A stretch of DNA of 64,000 bases, from assembly GCA_037501455.1 (NCBI GenBank), contig CM074864.1, positions 28,204,001-28,268,000 on the forward strand. The letters are read 5' to 3'. The position numbers and the translations under genes were made by a program. This document shows, one piece after another, positions 1 to 11,976 of this stretch (position 1 is its first letter; every line of letters begins with the position of its first letter). Origin of the DNA: Lantana camara. Lineage: Eukaryota; Streptophyta; Magnoliopsida; Lamiales; Verbenaceae. The notes below the pieces were generated by a model. It did not search any database. It saw only the letters and a program-made list of their open reading frames with translations, and was not told where the DNA came from.

Positions 1-2740
1 CTTTCTGCGTGAACAAGTACTGAAGACTCTTATGATCCGAGAATACCTCAAATGTAGCACCATAGAGGTAGTGGAACCACTTAGACAATGCAAACATGAC
101 TGCTGCAAGCTCTAGATCATGGGTGGGGTAATTCTGCTCATGCACCTTCAACTTCCTAGAGGCATAAGCTACAACCCGACCGTTCTGCATCAACACACAA
201 CCCAGTCCTTCTTTAGAAGCATCTGCATAAACTGCATAACCATCAACTCCCTCGGGTAGGGTAAGAACCAGTGCTGTAGTCAACCTTTCCTTTAAAGTTT
301 GAAAACTCCTCTCACAACTTTCATCCCATTCAAACTTGGTTTCCTTCTTGGTCAACTTGGTTAACGGGGCTGCAATCTTAGAGAAATCCATCACAAATCT
401 CCTATAATAACCTGCCAAGCCCAGAAAACTCTGTATCTCAGAGGCGTTCCTAGGCCTCTCCCAATGTAACACCGTCTCAATCTTAGAGGGATCGACCTCA
501 ATTCCATTGCCTGAGATGATGTGACCCAGAAAAGTGACTCGATCAATCCAAAACTCGCACTTACTGAACTTAGCATACAACTTGTGCTCTCTAAGTGTTT
601 CCAACACAATCCGAAGATGCTGTGCATGCTCCTCAACCGATCTCGAATACACCAAGATGTCGTCTATAAAGATCACCACGAACATATCAAGGAACGGTCT
701 AAACACCCAGTGCATCATATCCATAAACACTGCAGGAGCATTCGTCAACCCAAACGGCATAACCACAAACTCAAATTGTCCATATCTCGTGTTGAATCCA
801 GTCTTAGAGATAGCCTTCTCGCTAATCCTCAACTGATAGTATCCCTGTCTCAAATCCAACTTGGAGTACACTCTCGAACCCTGCAAGCTATCAAACAACT
901 CCTCGATATGGGGCAACGGATACTTGTTCTTAACGATGATCCTGTTCAGCTCGCGGTAGTCTATACACATCCTTAACGTCCCATCTTTCTTCTTAACAAA
1001 CAGAACGGGAGCACCCCACGGAGAAGTGCCCGGACGAATGTATCCACTAACCAAAAGCTCATCCAACTGCTTCTTCAACTCCTTCAACTCGGCAGGAGCC
1101 ATCCTGTGTGGGGTCTTCGAATAGGGCTTAGCTCCGGGATAGAGGTCCACTACAAACTCAATATCCCTGTCTGGTGGTAAAGACCCCAAACTCTCCGGGA
1201 ACACATCCAGATACTCCCGAACGACCTCCGTCTCCTCAAGCTTGACCTGGTCCTTGGGTTTGTTTACAAGGTAGGCCACGAAACTTATAGCACCATCCCA
1301 GACTAACTTACTAGACTCAACAAAGGATATAAGCGGGCTGGATCCCAAACTCTCTCCCGAAAACACCACAGAATCAAAAGAAATCCTCTTCAAACGGTAA
1401 TCTATAACTGTACCATGTCGGGAAAGCTAATCCATCCCAAGAATCACCTTGAACCTCCCCATCGGCATCACAATCAAATCAGGAGGAAAAACTCGACCCT
1501 CAAAACTCACCGGATACTCACGAAACACTCTGTCCGTCTCCAAGCTCCCCCCCAAGGGAGAACTCACCACAAACACATGCACAGATATCTCAGCAACCAA
1601 AAGCAAAGAAGCAACAATATCCCGGGCAATAAAAGAATGAGTAGCCCCGGGATCAAACAATCCATGTAATGATATGCCATGAATATGTATTGTACCTTCC
1701 ACTACAGCATTCTGATCAATCTCTGCTGTCTCCTCCTCGCCATCCAGAGCATATGCACGAGCCTGAACTACCGACTTCTTCTTCGGACAAGCATCCACCA
1801 TGTGATCAGCCGACCCACACACAAAGCATCTACCCAAATATCTCCAACACTTCTCCAACGAATGAGCACCCTGACAGTGAGAACAACGAGCTGGACCCGG
1901 TGCCGGTAATGTTGGTGGCCCTATAGGAGCAGCGGGATGGGGCTTCTTGTTAATGAAGCCTTGTAGACGGAAAGTTGGTGTAGTAGTAGTAGAAGCATGA
2001 GTAGAGGGCTTCTTGCCCGAACCAGAACCCGAACCATGCCTCAAAGAGAATGATGGGGGCCCCAACCTCCGTCTCTGAGCCTCGACCTGAATAACCCTCT
2101 TGGTAACCTCATCCCGAGTGCTAACATCGACAGCCTGAAGAGCTCTCTGAATATCCTCTCGAAGCCCATGAAGAAAGTGACGGGCTCTGTGTGCATCAAT
2201 ATCAGTGATGTGGGTAGCATAGGGAGCAAGTCTCTCAAACTCCAGAATATAGCCCTCAACAGATCTGGATCCCTGCTTCAGCTCAAAAAACTCACGCTCT
2301 TGTGCACTATGAGGTATATACATCTCGTGGAACTCATGCACAAAAGTCTCCCAAGTGAACTCCATACCATTCCTCTCAAGTCTGGATCGAACTCTTTTGA
2401 GCCAGTTAGCTGCCTGTCCCTGAATGAATCGAGCAGTACAAACAGCCCTATCCTGAGAACTCCCTGGGCAAATCTCCCAAATACCACTGATCTCAGCTAA
2501 CCACTCCTCAGCCTTGATGTCATCTCCTCCAAACCACTTAGGAGGGTTGTTGTTCCGAAACTCCCTATAGGCAGCTGAGATAGTACCATCCTGACCATCA
2601 ACTGGTGGTGTCTGCTGTCTCTGATCCTGTTGTAATTGATTGAGAAGTGCTTGAACAATGTTCTCCGCATTCAGTGGTGGTGGTGGAGGCGGATGAGGCG
2701 CATCCGGTGAAGCCTCTCGATCACGACATCTAGGCGGCAT
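1..2740 (-). pseudogene. gag-pol of element A, one in-frame stop, 3' end outside window
   Basis: Start chosen at 2740 because the Gag begins MPPR as in the sister copy in element E; the frame is open upstream to 2803. Gag is followed by two CCHC-type fingers near residues 285 and 303, a retropepsin with LFDPGATHSF near residue 358, RT with the catalytic FIDD near residue 692 (bases 659-670), and the start of RNase H near residue 837. I read the whole phase codon by codon from 1 to 1426 and found no stop; the only interruption is TAG at 1427-1429, where the related copy has tryptophan (GMDW motif). A TGG-to-TAG change fits deamination of methylated DNA. Gag packages RNA; the Pol domains cut, copy and degrade the template. 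The DPGA form of the protease motif is, as I recall, common in this lineage and need not be a defect. Confidence 0.93.
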
Positions 2741-2915
2741 CCTGAAATTCAAAGATTCAAGCAATATGGATGCATGTGGGTTAGTACGTGTGGATGTATA
2801 CAAGTATTGGAAATAAACAAGTATTCAAGTAAATGAGTCACATAATCACATTGTCCTATGCCGTACCAACTAGACAGACTCGACACGACACTAGAGCTCA
2901 GTTTTGCAACCTAGA
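2741..2915 (-). other. untranslated leader of element A
   Basis: This short stretch lies between the primer-binding site and the Gag start and holds no gene. The equivalent stretch in E is similar (CTAGAGCTC and CGACACGAC-like words), which supports common descent of the two elements. Confidence 0.7.
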
Positions 2916-2927
2916 GCTCTGATACCA
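2916..2927 (-). other. primer-binding site of element A (tRNA-Met)
   Basis: On the minus strand this reads TGGTATCAGAGC, complementary to the 3' end of initiator tRNA-Met, the usual primer of plant chromoviruses. It lies 8 nt inside the LTR boundary. Confidence 0.95.
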
Positions 2928-2935
2928 CTTAAGGA

Positions 2936-5867
2936 TGTAACACCCCAAACGGAGGATGCCACATCCCCCGCATTGAGACCTAGACCCGGTCATGAAATGG
3001 AAGTCCATGCCCGAATCCGGATCAGAGCGAACGGCAGACAAACGCACATGCTATGCTAGGCGGATCTAACTCGACAACCTTAGAGTTCGGAAGCAATTCA
3101 AACATTCGAACAAGATAGCGGAAGCATTTAAATCAACATTCAGAACAAGTGACGGGTTCAACTAGCATAGAAACCTAGTCCCAAATATCAACAAGCATAA
3201 CAAGTGACGGGTTCAACTAGCATAGATCCCTAGTCCCGAGTATCAGATCAACATAACGTAATAATCATCAAGTGCCACAAGGGGCCGAATACGAGTGCTA
3301 TGCAGGGATACCGAATAGTAAAGTAAAATCTCAAGTCTACAAGTCAAAACATAAGTAAAGTGTATGAAAGACAAATGCAACTAGAAAGGCTAGACCGACG
3401 AAGTGCAACTCAAAGGACTCACTCCCGCCTAGCAAACGCCAACCGACCTGCAACTAAAAGTTAAATGAGGGGTCAGTCAACTTGACCGAGTGAGGGGGCT
3501 AACGTAGACCCACACTGTATATATAGAACACAACACATATCAGAAGGGTGGGCTCATGAACCGGAGATAGGTGTTGCATACCAAGGACATTTCCAAAAGT
3601 ACCTAAAAGATATATAAATATAAGTTTTAGAAAACATTTCAGAAACTCTATCTCGATTCATGATTACCAGACAGAACAGATCACATGCTCGGTGAGTACG
3701 AGCTTCCAACCTTTACTCCTCAGAACATATCGAAACATAGAATACAAAATCAAATCCAACCGTCACACCAATGATGGAGGAGATGTACCGTCCCCAAACC
3801 ATCCAGAACAGATAAACCCTCAAGGGGTAGCGAACCTACAAGAGTCCTCCCCGGATGTACACCGAAGGCTCAAGATATCATGCCTCCCCTATCTCCCTGA
3901 GTCACATAATGATATCTCAAATGGAGACTATGCACAGGCCGAGCCCTAACGGCCCTATATCGTTCCAGGGATTCCTTACCCATAGCTCCTCGGGTCCATA
4001 ATAGAACAGAACAGAACAGATACCATATATCATGGCTAACTCACTACAGAACAGATCATAACATAACATAACTTTTCAAAACAGCTTACATATGCTTTCA
4101 TATCTAATTTTCCAAAACAGAGCTGATTCACAAGGTCATAAACATATCATATCCAACACATACATATTTATAATAGATATACTCGCATGGAAGGGTTGAA
4201 ATCAGCATATTAAGGCCATAGGTCGCATAACTATACAAAATCCTAAACCTCACCTCGTAGTAGTAGAGTCTGAGAGTGTGAAGGGCCAAACACTCTAAAC
4301 CTCGGGCTCACCGGTGCCACCAAACTCTGTGACAAGACATACAAAAGCCCAAACTTAGACTCTACATGAACCAAGTAAGACGCACAGCGTACAAAGTATG
4401 AATGACATGCGAAATGGAATGATGTTTATCAAGTTGGTCACAAAGGTCAATCCAATTATTCAAATAAATCATGCAAGTAATAAAGTATTAAGGTTCAGAG
4501 ATGCATTCCAAGTCATATCGGATCATACAAGTCAAGTAGCAACTCAAACGAATCAAATACGCACGAAAAAGCAAGTAGAAAAGGTCACAGACGCATGGGA
4601 ACGACCATTCCCATGCACAACATAGCATGGGAATGGGCCTTCCCACGCCAAGGCCTAGCGAGGCTTGGAACGGCCGTTCCCAGCTCAAGCACACATGGGA
4701 ACGGTCGTTCCCATGTTCGGCCGCCAAAACCAACCCTAGCCTGGAAGGGCCGTTCCGGGCTGAAAGCATAAACGGGAACGGGCGTTCCGGCCATAGATCT
4801 GGAGCAGAAACCGGATAGTTTCGGGAAGAACAAGGGGAACACCAAAAATCATCAAATCAACACGAAATCTACCATAAAACATCACGAAATTCAAGTATAT
4901 CATCATATAATTCATGTTTAGCATCAAAACATCAATTAATTCAAGTTTAGGAAGGTTTTTGCCCAAAATCTCAAACACCCATTTTCATGAATTTCAAGCC
5001 TAAACATGAAGATATGAATCCCTAGTCTTCCATACACGAATTTCCAGCAACTAAGACACATAAGGAGCATTCAAATCATCTAAGCTTGCTCAAGGAATTC
5101 AAGATCTCATCATTCAAGTTCATGCTAACAATTTCATACTCCAATCCAAGAATAGAAATGAAATACTCATCAAAAGAGATCCAAAGCTTAACTTGTCTTG
5201 TGAAGGAATGAGGAATCAAAGAATATGAGCTCTTAGAATGAAAGATGGTTCAAGTCTTGATCTTTTCTTGAAATTTCTCCATGATTTTCTTTGAGGCTAA
5301 CTTGTGTGGTTTGAAATGAAATGAAAAGAAATAAAGCTATTTATATGGTGGCTAATAGTTTTAGGTCAAGGTTAGGGTTTCCGAGATATAATATGAGGCT
5401 AAAGGTTTAAATAGGATTTGGGCTCAAATAAATGACTTCCGGTCCAATAAGTCAAGATTAAAAGGTTCAAGGTCTAAACGATTTCCGAAAAATATAAAGT
5501 AAATTCCGTTGGACCCGAATCACCAAATCAAGTCCAATGGTGGTGTCGAAATTCGAATTCGAATTCCCGTGCTCATATTGGTCCTGAATGACCCAAACTC
5601 ACCTAATTCAAGTTAGGCCCAAACACACCAATAGGTCCAAGTCCTATTTAAATCCAACTCCAACAATTAATTTAAATTCATCCAAGTTCCATTCTCAAGT
5701 TGTCATGCAAGAATTCATATTTTACCATTTTAGGTTTTAGTCAATTAAGTCACATTTTCAATCAAAGTTGGAATTAAACACATAAAAGGAAAATTAAATC
5801 ACATAAGTGCATAAGATAAACGCTCTCGTGGCGCGTACCTGTACGATCTATCGGACGGGGCATCACA
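2936..5867 (-). repeat. 5' LTR of element A
   Basis: Reads TGTGATGCCCC...GGGGTGTTACA on the minus strand, length 2932 bp, with TG/CA ends. On the minus strand a TATA-like CATATAAATAG lies at about 5337-5348. A weak splice-donor-like GTTAAG begins at 5192, and a pyrimidine-rich tract ending TTGCAG lies at 3448. A cluster of six short palindromes sits between those two sites. No protein-coding signal seen. Promoter and polyadenylation roles are known for LTRs; the intron is inference. Confidence 0.9.
4597..4789. repeat. six-palindrome cluster in LTR A
   Basis: Six imperfect copies of GGGAACGGCCGTTCCC start at 4597, 4629, 4666, 4697, 4742 and 4774. They fall into three pairs; within a pair the starts are 32, 31 and 32 nt apart. 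The two members of a pair could also base-pair with one another, making a stem of about 16 bp with a 15-16 nt loop. Equivalent clusters occur in LTRs K and D. Confidence 0.9.
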
Positions 5868-7176
5868 TTAGTTATTATACATCTCATGTCACGTACATAA
5901 CATGTCGTGCGTCATATATGGTCCATTTAGAGTCTTGAGTCTCATGAATGCACTATATTGTCCTTTGTACAATTTTCTCCAGGGCGAAGACTTGCTGAGT
6001 TCATAGGACACTTTCGAGTCGCCTTTTCTTCTTGATATTGTTCGGTAAGAGGTGTACAGGTGGGTTTCTCTACTATTTAGTTAAATGACCCTATATACCT
6101 CCAATTTGTAAAGATTTCAGCCCAAAATTTGTTATATGTATATAGAGTCGTTTTGAGAGTAAATGTTTGCAACGTAAAGCTTTTATTTATGAACCTTTCC
6201 AAATGTTTTGGGGAAATTGAATGAATGAACGCACAGAATGGGGCCCAGGAACTTAGTGTAAGTGGCTATCCGAGGAGGCAAGGGCCGACGGTGATCCCTT
6301 ACTCTAGTTCCAACCAAACTACGGTGATACCAGACCTTGCCAGGAATGGGATCTGAGTGCCACTAAGGGAGTCATGTAACCTATTTTGGTCAATGAATGA
6401 GTGGTCGGGCCTTGCAAACCCGCCACCAACCGGGAGGAAGAAAGTGTAAATGATCATGAATGTGCACGAAAGAATGTAATGCATGAAAAGAAAGAAAGAA
6501 AGAATGTTTAATGAATTACACAAGGTGTTGGTTGGAGATAATGAACGCCCACTCACCAGGCCACGAAAGACCTAATGGAAATTGGTTGTTATAATCCCCT
6601 TTGATGATTTATTTATCTCGCCCACTTGGGAAATATTTCAAAAACCTCAAATGGGATTATAACTTGCATGTGAATGTTTAAATATTGTTTTATATTATAC
6701 TTATGCCCTGTTTTATACCCACCAGTCTCTTAAAGACTAAACCCAGTTTGTTTTCAGTTTCTTTGCAGGTTTGGAGTGCTAGGCGGGAAGTCGAGTCTGT
6801 CAAGTTTATTAGTTAGGTTTGGGTCACTTCATATGCATTATGTAATTAGATTTAATTTTACAAGAATGGCCAAATTTTATAACTATGATTATGATTATGA
6901 AATTATGTTTATGTACAAATTTTCGGAAATAGGACATTGTGCTAGTTAAACTGTTATTTTTCTTAATTTGGTACTGGATTATATACTATGCTTCCGCACT
7001 TGTCATTTATTTTTGTTCTTTATAATTTTGTTGCATAGGTTTAGTTCCAGCCTAGCCTATTGAGTGACTGAGTCCCCGTTCGCTGTGAGCTGGGTTCATG
7101 TATGGACTTTCCATTTCATATATGAATCGGGCTGATAGTGCGGGGGATGTAGCGCCTTTCCGGTTGGGGTGCTACA
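5868..7176 (+). repeat. 5' LTR of B, 3' part only
   Basis: Collinear with about 19654-20974 of the 3' LTR and very similar by eye. It contains the conserved hairpin at 6401-6426, the acceptor-like TTTCTTTGCAG ending at 6768, the CTAGGCGGG block and the terminal GGTGCTACA. Confidence 0.9.
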
Positions 7177-7184
7177 TCCTTAAG

Positions 7185-7196
7185 TGGTATCAGAGC
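7185..7196 (+). other. primer-binding site of B (tRNA-Met)
   Basis: TGGTATCAGAGC, 8 nt after the LTR end (TCCTTAAG spacer). Confidence 0.95.
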
Positions 7197-7224
7197 CCTA
7201 GGTTGCAAAACCGGGGTTCGTGTG

Positions 7225-8732
7225 TGTTAGTGTGTATTTTGGGCTTAATTTTTTTTAATTTTCCGCACATATCTGATAGGAAATTGACTTAATTGTGCTT
7301 AAATTTGGTATTACAGGTCTGATTATGGAGAAATGAAGTACAATGCGAGATATGGATCAAAAGAAGTTTCAAGTGCAGAAAAAGACCTGAGCCATGATCT
7401 CAAGCCATGATCATCCCTTGAACTAAGTGGTGACGTAGCAGACACATCATCAAAATCAAAAGTTGCGACTGATTTTCTATTTTTGGCGAACTTCAGCTAC
7501 TTGCAGCTGCTTTATCAGTATTTGTTATCTCAATAAGAATATTATCAGGTTTTGGGATGCTAAAGAATATTTAGCCTTAATTTGTGTGCCAAAGATTGGA
7601 TTTCCAAGCATTTAACCAAGGCTTTTGGAGGAAAAAAAGATATTCAGCTTTTCTCTTGAAGAAGGAAGTAACGTAGCAGTAGTAGCAACTGAAGAACATA
7701 AGCAAAACAGGGGACTTCTCCCCTGTTATGATCAGCAAGCAATTTCTTTCCTTAATTCTCTTTTTCACTTATGTTAATGCTTTGATTTGCATAGCTAGTT
7801 GAACTCACTTGTTTAGATCACCCATATTAGCTTATTTTCAGTTTTGAAACAGTTGTTGTTTGGTAATTTTGCAAGCATGTACAACAGCTAATCTCTCTTT
7901 TATCCTAGTAAAGTTGTTTCTTTGATTCATGCCTTGGTTTTATGAGATCTAATTGTGTTTATGCAGCTCTAAATTTTTGGTATATGCATGTATCTTATGT
8001 GTATTGATTGAACTCATTTTTGGATGATTTTCTGATCAATTGTTATCTTGAAACTTGCTCTATTTGACTGCACAAATACTTGATCCGTAATTGTCTTGTA
8101 AATGTGCTTGAAGAGTCACACATCATTGATAGTTTATCACCATGTTTACTTGAGAATGGTGAGATGCATGCGTAAGAACTTAAACATTCCAAGCTTCTTT
8201 GAGTTTGTTAGTTAGGATCGGTATCCTTTTTATGATTAATGCTATCACGAAGTTAAATCTTAAGTGCGTTTCTATAAGACTGCTTTTATGACAAGAATGG
8301 TTAAGAAAGGTTAGTGAGCTTCTCATGATCATTATAAACTTAAGAAAGGATGAGGTGTGTAGAGCTTGTTACCGCTATAGCCGGTCAATCAATTAATTAG
8401 AGTTGAATATTGAATCTATGATCGAACCAATGGCATGAATTTTAAGAACAACTTGGTTAGGATAATCCCACTTTAAATCAATTAATTTCAGTCACTTTGC
8501 ATTAGCTTTCACTTGCTGTTATCCTTGTTTTAGTGTTTAGTTTGTAGTTTGATTAATTACACAACCCCCCCCCCCCCCCCCCCGGTTCGTGAACTTTTTC
8601 GTGGTTTGTTTCCTTGGTCATTTTGGAATATATAAGAATTGCTAGTCCTTTGGGTTCGACCCTTTGCTGCTATACTCAATTTATTGCGTGTTGGAAAGTG
8701 AAGGTATTATTTGGTGGATTTGGCACCCATCA
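7225..8732 (+). repeat. 5' LTR of C
   Basis: 1508 bp, TGTTAGTGTGTATTTTGGG...GGCACCCATCA. It contains a run of about 18 C near 8566-8583 and no coding capacity. Confidence 0.93.
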
Positions 8733-8738
8733 AGTTTT

Positions 8739-8756
8739 TGGAGCCGTTGCCGGGGA
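8739..8756 (+). other. primer-binding site of C (tRNA-Asp type)
   Basis: TGGAGCCGTTGCCGGGGA lies 6 nt after the LTR. One base differs from the TGGCGCCGTTGCCGGGGA form I know from Athila/Tat elements (A for C), so the primer is probably tRNA-Asp. Confidence 0.88.
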
Positions 8757-8784
8757 CTAGATTTAATTGTTTTTATTTCCTTGT

Positions 8785-10680
8785 ATGACCAGGTTTAAAT
8801 ATTCCAAGAAATTGGTTCCTTACGATCCTGAGATTGAAAGAACATTAAGACAGATCAAGAAAGAAGGTAGAATACGCAGACAACAATAGAATACGCAGAC
8901 AACAAGCTGAAAGTAGCAGATTTCTTAAAGAAGATCAGTTCCCCTGTTTGGTCAGTTTATTCACTGACATAGATACCGGAGGCGTTAGCTGTGGTCATCC
9001 CTTAAGCATGGCCGCGGAAGATCAGACACTAAGGCAGCTGGTGCACCTGTAGCTCAAGAACCATTGTGTATTACATTGCCTACTGTGACAATTGACTTTG
9101 AGCTAAAGTTACGACTGATTCACTTACTTCCTACGTTCAGAGGTAAGGAAAATGAAGACCCAAATCAACACCTTAAAGTGTTTCATGTGGTTTGCTCTAG
9201 CGTGAGGCCTAATGGAGTTACGGAGGAGCAGATTAAATTGAGAGCATTCCCGTTCTCATTGGCTGATGATGCAAAGGAATGAGTGTATTATTTACCTCTA
9301 CGGTCAATCACAACGTGGACAACTATGGCTTCGGCTTTCTTGGAGAAATTATTCCCCACATCCCGAGTTGTGTCTACAAGGAGGGAGATAGTTTCAGTTA
9401 GACAAAAGGAATCTGAATCTCTCCATGATTATTGGGAAAGATTTAAGAAACTCTTGGCTGTTGTCCACAACATGGACACTCGGAGCAAGCTTTGATCCAA
9501 TATTTTTATGAAGGTTTAATTCCAATGGAGAGGCGAATGATGGATGCAGCAAGTGGTGGTGCAATTGTTAACAAAACTCCAAATGAAGCAAGGCAGCTAA
9601 TTTCTACCATGGCTGCTAATTCTCAACAGTTTGGCAACCATCAAGATATTCCGAGGAAGATAAATGAGGTAAGCTCCACTTCAATTGAAAGTCAATTAAA
9701 TAGATTAACAACTTTGGTACAGAATTTAGCTATGGCGAACTCGACACCATCTTTGGTTTGTGGAATCTGTACGAGTCCCGATTACCACACAGATTTATGC
9801 CCAACACTTCAAGGAGATGGTGCTGAAAACGTAAGTGCAATAGGAGGAGGTTTTCAACAAAGGAAGTATGATCCATACTCGAATACGTACAATCCAGGCT
9901 GGAAAGATCATCCTAATTTCAGCTATGCACCGAAGCCTCAATTGTTTCAAGGACAACAAAATTTTCAGCCAAGGCCACCCATACAAAGACCACCTCAAAA
10001 CTTCCAGCCAAATCAAAATTTTCGGCCACAACAAGCCAATTTTCAGCAACCTTCTAGCTCTAATTCAGGTACATCTTTAGAAGATATGTTTAAGGCTTTC
10101 ATGACTAACAATCAACAATTTCAGCAGGAAACGAGAGCAAATATGCAGCAGTTTCAGTCCACTGTTCAAAACTTGGAAAATCAGTTGGGATAGCTAGCAA
10201 CTTCAGTCAGCAAGCTTGAAAACAAAGGAAAATTGTCATCTCAAACGATCGATCCGAGGCAAAACGCTAGCGCTATTACCCTGAGGAGTGGAAAGGAGCT
10301 CAGATTGGCTGTGAGGAAGCAGAAAGAAGGACAAAGTAGTGGAAAAACAGAGCAAAACAGAGCAGATTTTGATGCTGATGCAGATTCAGTAGGTAAGGGC
10401 GTAAGCCATGATCATAGCTTGGAGACAGAGCAGCAAGCAGAACCTACTGTGCAGCCCAAACCTCTGATGATTCCACCACCTTTTCCTCAACGATTTGCAC
10501 AATCTAAGAAGACCAAGGAAGAGAAATAAATTCTGGACACATTCTGGAGGGTTGAGTTGAATATTCCCCTCCTTGATGCTATAAAACAAATCCCAAGGCA
10601 TGCTAAATTTCTTAAAGATCTTTGTACAAATAAAAGAAAACTGTTGGGAAAAAGAGAAGAATTTCAAGGAAAGATCAAGG
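8785..10680 (+). pseudogene. degraded gag of element C
   Basis: Athila-type Gag recognised from IEEQIKLRAFPFSLAD-like text near 9215-9275, a WERFKKL box near 9440, IQYFYEGL at 9495, the Q- and P-rich tail, ITLRSGKEL near 10270 and LLDAIKQIPRHAKFL near 10572. The N-terminal start at 8785 (MTRFKYSKK) is broken by a 19-bp tandem duplication near 8872-8909. Further breaks: TGA at 9280-9282, a frame change near 9478, TAG at 10191-10193 and TAA at 10527-10529. The zinc knuckle (CGICTSPDYHTDLC, about 9762) has its His shifted one place from the usual CX2CX4HX4C. The reading frame fades just after LCTNKRKL, where protease would begin in a complete Athila element. Confidence 0.9.
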
Positions 10681-10825
10681 TGAGGACGTTAACACAACAG
10701 AGCCTGTAATGGAAGCAGGGGATGCACAAGGGGGACAAGGAAACGATGAAGAGGAACAGGTACAGCAAGCTGAGGACGCACAAACGACAGCCCAGTTGAG
10801 CAAAGAAGAACAGCCCCTGCTCCAG

Positions 10826-11976
10826 CACAGAAAAGGAGAAACAGGATCCCCAAAAGCAGAACACCTCCACCTACACACTTTGAAAACCTGGGAGGTCATT
10901 TACAGTTCAAGAAAACTGAGAAAACGAGGTAGAAACGAATTAAAGATTTTGCTATTTCTCCTACAAAGTTTTTACATACCTCTACTTTGGACAAGTTTGA
11001 ACTTTTGGAACCTGTAAACAAACTGATGGATAACATAGGTTGGAAAAATTTCTTTGATATTGACCGTGACATGTTCTATGAACTTACTTTAGAATTCTAT
11101 ACCACATTCAAGTTTCAGAAAAAAGAGGCACATAAATGGGATGTAAAAGATGTAGTAAAGTTCAGACTAATGGGTAAACGATTCAGTTATTCAATTAATG
11201 AGTTTTGTCTTGCATTGAACTTTACTGACTTTAAAGCTGAAAATGAAGCTGAGGATGAATTTGAATGTTTGGGTGACTTTCCTACTGAATTTGATGTTGA
11301 TAAAGCCTTTTCTGAGTTGAGTGCTGGAAAGTTTCATAAATTTAAAGAATCTACAAGCAAAAGCATTCACTTGAAAGACCCTGCCATTATTTACATGTAT
11401 AGATTGATTGCCAAGTTTTTCTCTCAAAGATGTGAAGCGTCCAGCACTATCACAAAAACTGAACTTTATTTTTTATGGGCTATGTGGCACAATCACAATG
11501 TCAATTTAGGATTCTGGGTTGCCACACACATTCACCACTACAAACAATGGAAATCTCCTTTTAAACTTGCACACATAATCACACACATTGCTTTGCATGA
11601 GAAAATACTTGATTTGGACAAACATGATATGAATGTGTATTCCACACTTGACTTGCTTGATGAGTAGAGTCTACTTAACATGCGGATACTCCAAAAGAAA
11701 AATGGAGTATTAGTGTTTCCTGGTGCAGGTACAGCTCCTGTGGAAAATGAAGAACATGTCGAACCTGAGGCCACAGCCAGCACCTCCAACACTGCACAGT
11801 TGGACATAATTGAGACTCTCCTCACAACAGTCCTAGCTAAATTGGAAAAACATGAAAAGTCAGTAGAGAAGCTCCCAACCATGGAGAAATCAATGGACAT
11901 CATGGCTCAACACATAGCAAGTGCAGAAGGAGATATTGAGGCCATCAAGAAAGGCCTCAAAATTGGCACTCAATGA
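10826..11976 (+). pseudogene. ATHILA ORF-1-like protein, two in-frame stops
   Basis: One reading phase runs from RRNRIPKSRTPPP (about 10831) to the end at 11976, broken by TAG at 10930-10932 and TAG at 11665-11667. The best-preserved part, 10987-11667, includes KFELLEPVNKLMDNIGWKNF and FRLMGKRFSYSINEFCLALN, which I recognise as the ATHILA ORF-1 / putative plant transposon protein type; its function is unknown. The C-terminal part (11680-11976) is acidic, then likely coiled coil (LLTTVLAKLEKHEKSVEKLP). Upstream (10709-10800) an acidic Gln-rich stretch is in another phase and may be the same gene after a frameshift. It directly follows gag with pol missing. Confidence 0.8.

Larger units (their letters stand above)
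1..5867 (-). mobile_element. Ty3/gypsy element A (Tekay/Del-like), 5' part
   Basis: Read on the minus strand, the parts follow in order: long LTR (5867-2936), 8-nt gap, tRNA-Met primer-binding site, short leader, and gag-protease-RT-RNase H running off the window at base 1. Integrase and the other LTR lie outside. The right edge meets sequence that continues a B-type LTR (compare 5868 onward with about 19654 onward), so A is inserted in the 5' LTR of B. The first five bases outside are TTAGT, the expected target duplication; its partner is outside the window. The lineage call rests on Gag, the double zinc knuckle and similarity to element E, which carries a chromodomain-like tail. Confidence 0.9.

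Noticed and set aside
1625..1670. DPGA in the protease read as an inactivating mutation
   Set aside because: The same Pro stands in both A and E (DPGV), so it is likely a lineage form.
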